From MedAcidi-G1 sp000817085 (GTDB taxonomy: Bacteria; Actinomycetota; Acidimicrobiia; Acidimicrobiales; MedAcidi-G1): DNA of 64,000 nt. Numbering within the stretch: position 1 is the first letter of the stretch; each line of letters starts with the position of its first letter. Below the pieces are notes generated by a model. That model did not search any database and was not told the origin of the DNA. It was given only the letters and a program-made list of their open reading frames with translations. Positions 52,499-61,202 of the stretch are shown piece by piece. The DNA is taken from the NCBI GenBank assembly GCA_045568635.1, contig JBJLAO010000004.1, positions 1 to 64,000 of the forward strand, in the 5' to 3' direction. Both the position numbers and the translations under genes were made by a program.

Positions 52499-53211
52499 CT
52501 TCCGCCAAGACCACCGAAACGTCGATCTCTCTCTTGAAATTCTTTTATTGAATAGAAAAGATCCTTACGAGAAAAATCTGGCCACAAAGTATCACTAAAC
52601 ACAAGCTCGCTGTAGGCCAATTCCCAAAGCAGGAAATTAGAAACTCTGGACTCTCCGGAAGTTCTTATAACCAAGTCTGGATCAGGCATTTCTGGGTTAT
52701 AAAGATTTCTCTCTATAGTTTTCTCTGTAACTTTTTTAACTCCTGAATCAACTACCTTTTGAACAGCATCAACGATTTCCGCTCTTCCTCCATAATTAAA
52801 CGCAACGGTGAAAGTCAAACCTGTGTTATTTTTGGTCAGTTTTTCTGCCTTTTCCATTCTTTTAAGAATTCTTTTTGGAACTCTCCCATCACGACGACCA
52901 AGAAAACAAATCCTTACGTTTCTTTCATTTAGTTCCTCTTGACGCTGGATTATTACCTGTTCGTTGAAATCAAGCAAAAACTGAACTTCTTTAGCAGGTC
53001 TTTTCCAGTTCTCGGTCGAGAATGCGAATACCGTAAACCATTTGACTCCAATTTGAATAGCCCCCTCAACGACATCAAAAAGGGCTTTTTCTCCTGCTGT
53101 ATGGCCATCCGTTCTTTTCAAACCCCTTTTTTCTGCCCAACGACCGTTGCCGTCCATCACACAAGCTATGTGCTTAGGTATGAATTCGGGATCTAGGTAT
53201 TCAGGTATCAC
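52495..53211 (-). CDS. uppS: Polyprenyl diphosphate synthase (UppS type)
   Basis: A 238-residue cis-prenyltransferase that builds the C50-C55 lipid carrier for the cell wall. Seen: HIACVMDGNGRWAEKRGLKR (catalytic Asp at about 21), HTAGEKALF, TVFAFSTENWKRP, FNYGGRAEIVDAV, and RTSGESRVSNFLLWELAYSE (split as RTSGESRVSN and LLWELAYSE). Actinobacteria often have two; the chain length cannot be told. Forms uppS-recO with the next gene. Confidence 0.95.
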   Translation of the reverse strand: MIPEYLDPEFIPKHIACVMDGNGRWAEKRGLKRTDGHTAGEKALFDVVEGAIQIGVKWFTVFAFSTENWKRPAKEVQFLLDFNEQVIIQRQEELNERNVRICFLGRRDGRVPKRILKRMEKAEKLTKNNTGLTFTVAFNYGGRAEIVDAVQKVVDSGVKKVTEKTIERNLYNPEMPDPDLVIRTSGESRVSNFLLWELAYSELVFSDTLWPDFSRKDLFYSIKEFQERDRRFGGLGGS

Positions 53212-53268
53212 AACTTTGAAGCTATCTGCCTAGTGGTCATCCAGAAAATCGGGACGTACATTAGCATT

Positions 53269-54156
53269 TCAATATCCAAAACGATCAAGTGAACGAGGAT
53301 GCTTTTGCCAATTTTTTTCCACTTTTACTACTAACTCAATGAACGCTCCGTCTGCTAGTTGTTTCCTTACTTCAGTTCCAACTTTTTTTAATACTTCGCC
53401 TTTATGTCCGATTACTATTCCTTTTTGTGAATTTCTCTCAACTAAAATTTCACATCGAATATGAGGCCAATCCCACTCTGTCACTCGCGTCGCTATCGAA
53501 TGCGGTAATTCTTCACGGACTTCTAAAAGAAGTTGTTCCCTAACTAGTTCTGCAACCCAAAAGGACTCAGAAAAGTCAGTTTCCATATCTTCAGGGAAAT
53601 AGCGAGGGCCAGGAATTAGTTTTGTCTTTACATATTCCAATAGTTTCGATACCCCTTCTCCTGTAGAAGCGGAAATTGGAAAATACTCGGTGAAAGAAAA
53701 TTCTGAGGCTTCATTCAGTTGTGTCAATATTCTGCCGCTCTTGACTTTGTCTATTTTGTTGAGAACAAGAACAGTTTTTTCAGGAGGTAATGATTTAGCA
53801 ATAAATTTATCCCCTTTTCCAATTATCGAATCTGCCTCAACTAGAAAAAGAACTAAGTCAATTTCTTTTAATGTGAAACGCGCCGTGTCATTCAATCTCG
53901 CACCAAGAAGCGTTCTTGGTTTATGGATACCAGGGGTGTCACAAAATACAATCTGAAATTTAGGACCGGTAAGAACTCCCCTTATCTCCGTACGAGTTGT
54001 TTGTGGTTTGTCGGAGACGATCGTTATTTTCTTTTCGAAAAAAGTATTTAATAAAGTTGATTTCCCGACATTGGGTCTGCCTACTAGGCTCACGAAACCT
54101 GAAACATGACCGTCTGGAACTTCTATCGGTGAGTAGTTTTTCGAAACGTCATTCAT
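53269..54156 (-). CDS. era: GTPase Era
   Basis: A 295-residue GTPase for 16S rRNA maturation and 30S assembly. Seen: G1 GRPNVGKSTLLN (about 27-38), switch TTRTEIRGVL, G3 DTPGIH, G4 LNKIDKV, G5 SASTGEGV, and a C-terminal KH domain with GIVIGHKGEVLKKVGTEVRK. Fits phoH-ybeY-CBS-era order, a well-known ribosome biogenesis block. Confidence 0.96.
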   Translation of the reverse strand: MNDVSKNYSPIEVPDGHVSGFVSLVGRPNVGKSTLLNTFFEKKITIVSDKPQTTRTEIRGVLTGPKFQIVFCDTPGIHKPRTLLGARLNDTARFTLKEIDLVLFLVEADSIIGKGDKFIAKSLPPEKTVLVLNKIDKVKSGRILTQLNEASEFSFTEYFPISASTGEGVSKLLEYVKTKLIPGPRYFPEDMETDFSESFWVAELVREQLLLEVREELPHSIATRVTEWDWPHIRCEILVERNSQKGIVIGHKGEVLKKVGTEVRKQLADGAFIELVVKVEKNWQKHPRSLDRFGY

Positions 54157-54161
54157 ATTTG

Positions 54162-54971
54162 CTAACTAGGTACGGTAACCCTAACTTGGGTGATTCTTCT
54201 ACCAACTACTTTTTCAACTACAAAACGGTGTTCTGCTATATCTACGCTTTCTCCCGCTTCTGGAGCATGCCCCAGCGCATCAAAGATAAGACCGCCCAAA
54301 GTATCCCAATCACCCTCAGGCAAGACTCCTCCTAATAGTTCATTTAATTCGTCAACTGGCATTCTTCCATGGACACGCAAACCTCCCCCAATTAATGGTT
54401 CAGCGAGGGCCTCTTCACTGTCAAACTCATCTACAATCTCTCCCACTACCTCTTCCAATAAATCCTCTAAGGTAACCAGTCCCGCCGTCCCCCCATATTC
54501 ATCAATAACAATCGCCAAGTGGTAGTGATTTGACTGCATTTCGCGTAACAGCAACCCAGCCTTTTTTGTTTCTGGGATGAACTGTGGTGAACGCGCCAGA
54601 GTTTTTACCAACGTTTCACCATCCCCGTCTAGTTGAGCTTCCATCATGTCTTTTGCAAAAACTACACCTACTATTTCATCTAAATTTTCGCTGCTCACAG
54701 GTACACGCGAGAAACCATTCAAAACAGCAACTTCTGTAGCGGCAGAAACAGTAAAACTGTCAGGCACACTGACAATGTCAGGTCTCGGTGTCATTACCTC
54801 TCGCACTAAAGTGTCGCCGAAAGCCAATACCGACTCGATTAGTTCATGTTCATCGTTTTCTATTGATTTAGACTCAAGAGCTTTTTTGGCAGTTTCTAAG
54901 AGTTCGTCTTCAGAAACGATTCTGTTTTCCTTTGATTTGAAAAACTTTCTCATGATCTTGTTAAACCTCAT
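54162..54971 (-). CDS. CBS-domain protein, CorC/HlyC family
   Basis: A 269-residue soluble protein with two CBS domains: VREVMTPRPDIVSVPDSF (about 56-73) and HYHLAIVIDEYGGTAGLVTL (about 132-151). A C-terminal CorC_HlyC domain follows with GRMPVDELNELLGG and DTLGGLIFDALGHAP. The DUF21 membrane part seen in many homologues is absent, as in CorC. It overlaps ybeY by 11 bases and precedes era. The function is unproven; members are linked to magnesium/cobalt efflux, or to ribosome biogenesis by context. Confidence 0.9.
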   Translation of the reverse strand: MRFNKIMRKFFKSKENRIVSEDELLETAKKALESKSIENDEHELIESVLAFGDTLVREVMTPRPDIVSVPDSFTVSAATEVAVLNGFSRVPVSSENLDEIVGVVFAKDMMEAQLDGDGETLVKTLARSPQFIPETKKAGLLLREMQSNHYHLAIVIDEYGGTAGLVTLEDLLEEVVGEIVDEFDSEEALAEPLIGGGLRVHGRMPVDELNELLGGVLPEGDWDTLGGLIFDALGHAPEAGESVDIAEHRFVVEKVVGRRITQVRVTVPS

Positions 54972-55512
54972 GAACTCTTAGATGCTCCGAATAGCGCTCA
55001 ATAAGAGCTCTTTCCATTTTCTTCATTTCAATTTCCTCTGATTCTTCATAATGGTCGTATCCCAATAAGTGAAGTATCCCATGTGTTAAAAGAAGGGCAA
55101 TTTCGTCTTTAAAATTCAAATCTTTCTCTTTTGCCTGACCTGCTGCAACTTCGGGACATATGCAAACATCACCCATTAGATAAATAGTGTCATCCATTTC
55201 GCCATCTGAATCATCTATTGGAAAAGCCAACACGTCAGTAGGCCCTGACTTAGATAGATGCTCTTTGTTGAGAAGAGAGATTTCGTCTACATCCAAAAGA
55301 ATCACGCTCATTTCAAGCGGTCGTTTATTAGGAGCAATTTCTTCAACAATTTTTTTAGCAAATTCTCCTAAAGTCTTAAGACTTATTCCATCATTATTCT
55401 CTAGTCGCTTATCTATTACATCTATATGAATTGCATCGAGCTCATCTGGTATTTTTTCCAGCAACTTACTCACTATCGCTATTTTTTTTGAACTGTTTAC
55501 CAGCGTTTTCAT
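54961..55512 (-). CDS. ybeY: Endoribonuclease YbeY
   Basis: A 183-residue zinc RNase for 16S rRNA 3' end maturation. Seen: PTDVLAFPIDD and the zinc motif THGILHLLGYDHYEE (H-G-x-L-H-L-x-G-Y-D-H, about 153-167). It starts at ATG 55512 inside phoH (47-base overlap). The N-terminal 40 residues are longer than usual, so a later start is possible. Order phoH-ybeY-CBS-era. Confidence 0.94.
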   Translation of the reverse strand: MKTLVNSSKKIAIVSKLLEKIPDELDAIHIDVIDKRLENNDGISLKTLGEFAKKIVEEIAPNKRPLEMSVILLDVDEISLLNKEHLSKSGPTDVLAFPIDDSDGEMDDTIYLMGDVCICPEVAAGQAKEKDLNFKDEIALLLTHGILHLLGYDHYEESEEIEMKKMERALIERYSEHLRVHEV

Positions 55513-56437
55513 AGGCTTGAACTATGTCTTGAACTATTTTGTGTCTCACAACATCCCTTGCACCAAGTTTTACAAAACCTAAACCATCTATTCCAGAAAG
55601 TATATTTTCTAAGCCTTCAATTCCGCTCCGCCCCCCGGGAACATCTATTTGGCTTGGATCACCAGTGACTATAACTCGTGATCCAAAACCAATTCTTGTT
55701 AGAAACATTTTCATTTGTTCTGGTGTCGTATTTTGGGCCTCATCAAGAATGATAAAACTGTTGTTAAGAGTTCTTCCCCTCATAAAAGCAAGCGGTGCAA
55801 TTTCTATTTGACCCCTCTCAAGTAATCTTTCTGCCTTTTCAGGATCAAGCATGTCAAAGAGCGCATCATAGAGAGGTCTAAAATAAGGATCAACTTTCGC
55901 CATTAAGTCGCCTGGGAGAAATCCAACTCTCTCACCTGCTTCTACTAATGGTCGGGTCAGCATGATGCGATCAACTTCGCCTTTTTGCATGGCGGCAACG
56001 GCTAGAGCTACAGCTAACCAGCTTTTACCAGTTCCCGCTGGACCTATGGCAAATGTGATGATGTTTTTATTTGCAATATCCAAATAATTTTTTTGCCCCG
56101 AGGATTTAGCTCTAACCGGTTTGCCCCTTGCTGTTATAAGTAGTTCTGTAGTTAATATTTCAGATGGATTCTCATCTTCTCTCACCATTTCAATCGTCTT
56201 TTTGAGAACGTTCATATCAAGAGATAATCCTCTTTCAAGCATTCTGGTCATTTCACGAAATACCCGCTCAACTAAGATCGCTCCATCACCATCAATGGCG
56301 ATCTGGTTACCGCGTACATGAATCTTTGTCTCAGGAAAGGATCTCTCTATTACCTGTAAAAGCTCGTCACTCTGCCCTAAAAGTTCTGGCATAAGCTCAT
56401 TCCCTGGAAGGTCGAATCTAACTTTTGTGTCCTGCAT
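55466..56437 (-). CDS. phoH: PhoH-like ATPase
   Basis: A 323-residue protein. Seen: N-terminal KH-like part with NQIAIDGDGAILVE, P-loop FAIGPAGTGKSWLAVALAVA (split: FAIGPAGTGKSW; about 131-142), Walker B SFIILDEAQNTTPEQMKMFL, RIGFGSRVIVTGDPSQIDVP and GRSGIEGLENIL. PhoH-like ATPases are associated with RNA processing; the family lies upstream of ybeY in most bacteria. Head of a minus-strand operon phoH-ybeY-CBS-era-(uppS-recO). Confidence 0.95.
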   Translation of the reverse strand: MQDTKVRFDLPGNELMPELLGQSDELLQVIERSFPETKIHVRGNQIAIDGDGAILVERVFREMTRMLERGLSLDMNVLKKTIEMVREDENPSEILTTELLITARGKPVRAKSSGQKNYLDIANKNIITFAIGPAGTGKSWLAVALAVAAMQKGEVDRIMLTRPLVEAGERVGFLPGDLMAKVDPYFRPLYDALFDMLDPEKAERLLERGQIEIAPLAFMRGRTLNNSFIILDEAQNTTPEQMKMFLTRIGFGSRVIVTGDPSQIDVPGGRSGIEGLENILSGIDGLGFVKLGARDVVRHKIVQDIVQAYENAGKQFKKNSDSE

Positions 56438-56511
56438 TTGAGAGGTTCAGACTATCCGAAAGAAAACTTTCATCATCACTGGGTCTTCAATATTAAAGAT
56501 TCGGTGAAAAT

Positions 56512-56883
56512 TTATTTCTTTTTTCTTTTCTTTTTCGACTTTCGTGAAATTTTCTTTAGTCTTGCAAGTCCTTTTTTAGACTGTTGTTTCTCAAACTCTG
56601 CTCGAACTCTTGGACCCGCCTCATTTATGACATCTTCAGCCGCATCTAGTAATGCTGAGATGCTTTGATCTTCCCCGAGACTCGAGGGCTCTTCTGGTGT
56701 TTCTGGAGTGATCAGACTTCCATAACTCCAATTAACGTCGACTCTTCTTTTTTCAAATGAAGAGCACTCTTCTGGACATCTCCAGGGTGCTTCAGGGGCT
56801 TTGTCTAGATTGCATTTTCTAACTGTTTCACCGTTGGGATAACTTCTGCTTTCAAACTGTTTACAGTCTTCTCTCATTGGCAT
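56512..56883 (-). CDS. Uncharacterised Cys-containing basic-tail protein
   Basis: A 123-residue protein, not recognised as a named family. Four Cys are in the N-terminal third: DCKQF (6-10), RKCNLDK, RCPEECSSF (about 34-42), spaced like a small metal-binding knuckle. The middle is acidic (about 55-85), and the C-terminus is strongly basic (KKISRKSKKKRKKK). Similar proteins appear upstream of phoH in Acidimicrobiia-like genomes as far as I can recall, but I cannot confirm this here. Nucleic-acid contact through the tail is an inference. Confidence 0.7.
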   Translation of the reverse strand: MPMREDCKQFESRSYPNGETVRKCNLDKAPEAPWRCPEECSSFEKRRVDVNWSYGSLITPETPEEPSSLGEDQSISALLDAAEDVINEAGPRVRAEFEKQQSKKGLARLKKISRKSKKKRKKK

Positions 56884-56921
56884 ATAACTATTATGCCATT
56901 TAAGTGGTGCCAGTAATTTAT

Positions 56922-58325
56922 TTAACCTACAGATCCTTCCATCTGTAGTTCAATCAAACGACTCCATTCAACTGCATATTCCATTGGAAGAGTCTTGGTT
57001 ACTGGTTCAATAAACCCGTTTACAACCAGTGAAGTGGCTTGATCTTCTGACAAGCCTCTGCTCATCAAATAGAAGAGTTGTTCATCGGCTACTTTTGAAA
57101 CAGTTGCTTCGTGACCAATAACCGCATCTGAAGTTCCAACCTCCATGTACGGATAAGTGTCTGAAATGCTTTCATCATCGAGAATTAAAGCGTCACATTG
57201 AACGTGGCTTTTGCATCCATAAGCATCATCTTCAACTCTTACCAAACCTCTGTAACTAGTTCGTCCTCCATCTTTGGAGATTGATTTAGAGATGATTTTC
57301 GAAGATGTTTCCGGTGCTGCATGAGTCATTTTAGCTCCAGCATCTTGATGCTGCCCTGAGCCTGCGTAAGCGACTGATAAAACTTCACCTGACGCTTTTG
57401 GACCTGTCATCACAACTGCGGGATATTTCATCGTTAGCTGGGAACCTATGTTTCCATCTATCCATTCCATTCGACCCTCTTCTTCAACTACCGCTCTTTT
57501 AGTAACAAGGTTGTAAACATTGTTGGACCAGTTTTGAATTGTCGTATATGTAACTCTTGCAGATGGTTTAACGACTATTTCAACCACAGCAGAATGCAAG
57601 GAATCCGTAGTGTAAACAGGAGCTGAGCAACCCTCTATGTAATGAACTTCAGAACCTTCATCTGCAATTATTAGAGTTCTTTCAAACTGTCCCATATTTT
57701 CTGCATTAATTCTAAAATATGCTTGAAGAGGCATTTCAACTTTCACACCAGGTGGAACATAGATAAAAGACCCTCCACTCCAAACTGCAGAATTTAGGGC
57801 AGAAAACTTATTGTCGTTTGGCGGTATTATTTTTCCAAAATATTGTTTTAGAATTTCTGGATTATCACGAAGCGCAGTGTCCATATCCGAAAAAATTACG
57901 CCTTGTTCTTCTAAGTCTTCACGATTTTTGTGATAAACGACTTCTGATTCATACTGCGCAGTTACACCCGCTAGATATTTTCTCTCTGCTTCAGGTATTC
58001 CTAATTTTTCATACGTATCCTTTATAGATTCCGGTACGTCATCCCAATCATCTGAAAGTTCTTCGGTCGGCTTTATGTAGTAATAAATGTCATCGAAGTC
58101 AATGCCATCTAAGTCGCCACCCCATGCCGGCATTGGCCTTTTCAAAAATCTTTCATGTGATTTGAGACGGAAATCATTCATCCATTTGGGCTCATTTTTC
58201 ATTCCGGAAATCTCATTTATCATGTCGGAATCAAGGCCTTTTTTTGGCTTGTATATGTAGTCTTCTTCGTCGCTCCATCCGAGCTGGTAGTTGCTCAGAT
58301 CTACACCTATTTCACTTGAAGTCAC
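56922..58325 (-). CDS. sufB: Fe-S cluster assembly protein SufB
   Basis: A 467-residue scaffold subunit of the SUF system, working with SufC and SufD. Seen: an N-terminal helical region to about 110, then the beta-helix with GGSFIYVPPGVKVEMPLQAY, EGSEVHYIEGCSAPVY (Cys of the cluster), WSNNVYNLVTKRAVVEE, RTSYRGLVRV and the C-terminal SDAVIGHEATVSKV. The start is a GTG at 58325 with CAGGAGT upstream. No sufC, sufD, sufS or sufU is adjacent in this window, unlike the usual operon. Confidence 0.95.
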   Translation of the reverse strand: MTSSEIGVDLSNYQLGWSDEEDYIYKPKKGLDSDMINEISGMKNEPKWMNDFRLKSHERFLKRPMPAWGGDLDGIDFDDIYYYIKPTEELSDDWDDVPESIKDTYEKLGIPEAERKYLAGVTAQYESEVVYHKNREDLEEQGVIFSDMDTALRDNPEILKQYFGKIIPPNDNKFSALNSAVWSGGSFIYVPPGVKVEMPLQAYFRINAENMGQFERTLIIADEGSEVHYIEGCSAPVYTTDSLHSAVVEIVVKPSARVTYTTIQNWSNNVYNLVTKRAVVEEEGRMEWIDGNIGSQLTMKYPAVVMTGPKASGEVLSVAYAGSGQHQDAGAKMTHAAPETSSKIISKSISKDGGRTSYRGLVRVEDDAYGCKSHVQCDALILDDESISDTYPYMEVGTSDAVIGHEATVSKVADEQLFYLMSRGLSEDQATSLVVNGFIEPVTKTLPMEYAVEWSRLIELQMEGSVG

Positions 58326-58343
58326 TTTTTTACTCCTGCTGGG

Positions 58344-58363
58344 ATAGGAACAATTTCTCCTAT
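58344..58363. promoter_or_regulatory. Inverted repeat upstream of sufB
   Basis: ATAGGA-N8-TCCTAT, 18 bases before the sufB start, between sufB and the hydrolase gene. Rrf2-type repressors such as IscR/SufR control many suf genes, so an operator is possible. Six-base arms are short and the assignment is weak. Confidence 0.25.
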
Positions 58364-58418
58364 ATGAATAGTAACAATTATCTGAGGGTAATGCTAAAAA
58401 AGATAAGTGAAATAAGTC

Positions 58419-59180
58419 CTACTTACTTGAACGTCTCTGCCTGTCAAGCCATCCAAGAAGGACCGCTATAGCTCTTGGATCGTGTCTTAAATGATGTCCT
58501 GCTCCTTCTATCAATCTCATATCTGTGTTCCCATGAGCATCTGAAAGCGCTCTAGCCTCCAAAGAAGAGACCACATCATCTTCGGTTCCGTGAACTATTA
58601 GAACATTCTTATCGTGGAGTTTAGTAATAGAAGACTCGGCAGAAATTTGTTTTAACTCTTCTGCCCATGAATCGAAATCTTTTGGGAAATTAGGATCAGT
58701 AATCACGCCAGCTCTGCGTGCATGTATAAGCAGACGCTTTGGAGAGGCCGCCCACTCAGACCAGTCTGCTTGCGCTGCAAGTGCTCCTACGCCTTTCACT
58801 CTTTCTTCTAGAGCTGCTGCACAAATAGAGATTGCCCCGCCACTGCCAAAACCGACTAACCATATTTGTCCTACTTTTGGGTGATTATCGAGTTCTAAAA
58901 TAGCTTGACGAACATCTGTTAACCAGCCTGCAAGGCTAAAACACCCTTCAGATTTCCCTGTACCTCTCAGCAGCGGAGCCATGGATATAAATCCCATTTC
59001 GGAGGAAATCCTATTTGCTAGTTCTGGTAGGGTCCCAGCAGAATTTGCACCACCTCCGGGACCTTCCGGGAAACCATGAATCAGTAGAACGCATGGTAGG
59101 AGTTCTTCGTCAGATTCTGGGATTTCTAGATGGGCAATTAATTCCAAACCTTCAGATTGGAAATGATGCACATTACTCAT
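58419..59180 (-). CDS. Alpha/beta hydrolase
   Basis: A 253-residue hydrolase. Seen: LLIHGFPEGPGGG (oxyanion region, about 32-44), the nucleophile elbow GFGSGGAIS (Ser at about 112), NVLIVHGTEDDVVS with the Asp, and EGAGHHLRHDPRA with the His. A serine carboxylesterase or peptidase activity is expected; substrate unknown. Starts directly after the LLM gene stop (1 base), so they are co-translated. Confidence 0.87.
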   Translation of the reverse strand: MSNVHHFQSEGLELIAHLEIPESDEELLPCVLLIHGFPEGPGGGANSAGTLPELANRISSEMGFISMAPLLRGTGKSEGCFSLAGWLTDVRQAILELDNHPKVGQIWLVGFGSGGAISICAAALEERVKGVGALAAQADWSEWAASPKRLLIHARRAGVITDPNFPKDFDSWAEELKQISAESSITKLHDKNVLIVHGTEDDVVSSLEARALSDAHGNTDMRLIEGAGHHLRHDPRAIAVLLGWLDRQRRSSK

Positions 59181-60092
59181 CTATAAAAGACTTTCTGCTA
59201 GCAATTGCCACTGTCTTATTGGTAACCCATTTTGGAATTTATGTTGTTCTGTTTGATCTACCACTAACTGAACACATACGTGGTTCGCTCCAGCTTTGAA
59301 ATGCTCAATAATTTTTTTTGAAATTGTTTCTAAATCACCCCAGGGTCTTATGGCATCTAGTAGACGGTCACTCCCTCCTCCATCAAGGTCCTCTTCAGCG
59401 AAACCTATCCGTAGCAAGTTATTTCTATAATTTGGCAGGCCAAGATAGATAGCTAGATCTTTTCGTGCCAGTTCTCTAGCTTTTGAAGAATCAGTTTCTA
59501 AAATAACCGCAACCATAGGGGCCAGAAAAGCTTCTTCCCCCATAGTTTCGCGCGCCATTGAAGTATGATCTGCTGTCACATTGTAGGGATGTGCACCCCA
59601 TGTTAATTTTGCTGCAAGTTTTAGTGCTTTTGGCCCTAAGGCACCAATACAAATAGGTGCTTCTTTTTTTGGTTGATAAGCCCAAAAAGGCGCTTTTTTT
59701 AGATTCTCTATGTAGTTACTTAAATTTTCTAAAGGTTTTTCCCAACTATGACCTCGTATCGCTTCGACAAAAGGCCCGTGACTTACTCCGACCCCAAGTA
59801 AAAATCTGTCAGCAAAGGCTTCAGAAAGAGTTCGTGTGGCACTCGCCATAGCTAAAGCATCACGGGAATAGATGCTGGCAATTCCTGTAGCCAAAACAAT
59901 TTTTTGAGTGGCAGAGAGCAAAAGACTTGAATGAACGAACGGATCTCTTCCTGCGGTTTCAGGAATCCAAATTGCCCCGAAACCCATTTCCTCAATTTCG
60001 CTCGCTGCTTCACGAGCCCTTTCGGAAGGAACAGCATCTAATTGATGTGTCCATATTCCAATTTTTCCTGGATCTAGAGTGACAGCATCCAT
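59181..60092 (-). CDS. LLM-class F420-dependent oxidoreductase
   Basis: A 303-residue luciferase-like (TIM barrel) oxidoreductase. Seen: IGIWTHQLDAVPSERAREAA, MGFGAIWIPETAGRDPFVHS, GIASIYSRDALAMA and LLGVGVSHGPFVEAIRG, with a C-terminal ANHVCVQLVVDQTEQ. The pattern is that of the actinobacterial TIGR03620-like F420 subfamily, which reduces or oxidises an unknown substrate. Order: flavin reductase-gamma CA-LLM-hydrolase, all close together. Confidence 0.9.
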   Translation of the reverse strand: MDAVTLDPGKIGIWTHQLDAVPSERAREAASEIEEMGFGAIWIPETAGRDPFVHSSLLLSATQKIVLATGIASIYSRDALAMASATRTLSEAFADRFLLGVGVSHGPFVEAIRGHSWEKPLENLSNYIENLKKAPFWAYQPKKEAPICIGALGPKALKLAAKLTWGAHPYNVTADHTSMARETMGEEAFLAPMVAVILETDSSKARELARKDLAIYLGLPNYRNNLLRIGFAEEDLDGGGSDRLLDAIRPWGDLETISKKIIEHFKAGANHVCVQLVVDQTEQHKFQNGLPIRQWQLLAESLL

Positions 60093-60096
60093 TCAA

Positions 60097-60615
60097 CTAG
60101 TCGATTCTTCGAAGGTTTTTTGTGTAATTAGGACCTCTAGCTGTGTAGGAAACAGCATTTAACATATTCGCGCCTTCTTCTACTATCCCTTCTCTAACTT
60201 GGGCGGGTACCCCCAAAGCCATCGATAAAGGTGGGATTTCCTGTCCATTTCTAACAACAGCGTTAGCACCAACAATAGAACCTCTACCAACAACAGCATT
60301 GTGTAATACCACCGCACCAACTCCGACCAAAGCTTCATCTTCGATTCTGCATCCTTCTAGATGGCAAAGATGCCCTAATGTGACGTCATCTCCGACTGTT
60401 GTTGTGACTTGAGGTATGCAATGTATAACTGCATTGTCCTGAATCGAACTTCTGGCACCGATTACAATCTTTCCGTCATCACCGCGTATTACTGCGTGCG
60501 GCCAAACACTTGATTCAGGTCCAATTGTTACATTTCCAATTATCACTGCCTCCGGATGCACATATGCATCTGAATCTATTTGAGGTTCGAATTTCCCTAG
60601 AGCATAAATAGGCAT
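60097..60615 (-). CDS. Gamma carbonic anhydrase family protein
   Basis: A 172-residue left-handed beta-helix protein. Seen: hexapeptide repeats (VIIGNVTIGPESSVWPHAVI and on), VIRGDDGKIVIGARSSIQDN, and three zinc His: NAVIHC, TLGHLCHLEGC (two). This is the YrdA/PaaY/CaiE group; carbonic anhydrase or thioesterase-linked activity is possible. The gene has one base between its start and the flavin reductase stop and 4 bases to the LLM gene. Confidence 0.9.
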   Translation of the reverse strand: MPIYALGKFEPQIDSDAYVHPEAVIIGNVTIGPESSVWPHAVIRGDDGKIVIGARSSIQDNAVIHCIPQVTTTVGDDVTLGHLCHLEGCRIEDEALVGVGAVVLHNAVVGRGSIVGANAVVRNGQEIPPLSMALGVPAQVREGIVEEGANMLNAVSYTARGPNYTKNLRRID

Positions 60616-61092
60616 TTAATTTCCTCGATACTGTCCGTAAGCGCCGCCTAGAAATAGTAGCGGTGATCCTGTTTCCATAATTTCTGCACCCAAAACTTCC
60701 CCTAGAACGAACCAATGATCGCCCGCCTCTAAAACATCAAAGACCGAACAATCGATACTCGCCAAGCTACCGTCTATAGAAGGTAATCCTTCTGGCGACT
60801 CATGCCAGGGGACTACTTCCCAAGGATCGTTTTCTCTACGAAAAAATTCGTTTGCAACATTTTCCTGTTGATCAGAAAGTACGTTTACACAAAATTTATT
60901 TTCGTTTTTCATTTTTTGCCATGTGTTTGATTCTTTACCTGGCAAAAAACCAACTAAAGGTGGACTCATGGAAACTGAAACAAAGGATCCGATAACCATA
61001 CCCAGAGGCCCCTCAGGAGAAGGAGAAGTAACCAGAGTCACCCCGGTTGGATATTTGCCAAGTACTTTTCTGTACTCATTACCATCAATCAT
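60616..61092 (-). CDS. Flavin reductase family protein
   Basis: A 158-residue FMN-binding protein of the DIM6/NTAB flavin reductase group. Seen: YPTGVTLVTSPSPEGPLGMV (about 15-34), SFVSVSMSPPLVGFLPG, and FCVNVLSDQQENVANEFF. A C-terminal DHWFVLGEVLGAE completes the domain. It would reduce flavin for a monooxygenase, or hold FMN itself. Head of the minus-strand series that ends with the hydrolase; divergent from the selenoprotein operon across 110 bases. Confidence 0.92.
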   Translation of the reverse strand: MIDGNEYRKVLGKYPTGVTLVTSPSPEGPLGMVIGSFVSVSMSPPLVGFLPGKESNTWQKMKNENKFCVNVLSDQQENVANEFFRRENDPWEVVPWHESPEGLPSIDGSLASIDCSVFDVLEAGDHWFVLGEVLGAEIMETGSPLLFLGGAYGQYRGN

Positions 61093-61202
61093 TTCTGTCA
61101 GCTTTCTTCCTAAAATTTTTGCAGTTAAAAAAGGTTAGCCGAGACAGGCAAAGACCTCGACCCAGAGAGTGTACAGCGTAACTATTGTGCGATAATCCAA
61201 GT

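Noticed and set aside
54190..54525. Long antisense open frames within housekeeping genes (e.g. opposite the CBS gene, opposite glyS and the PPDK-like gene)
   Set aside because: They are Ser/Pro/Thr-rich shadows of the real genes, with no family features or ribosome binding sites.
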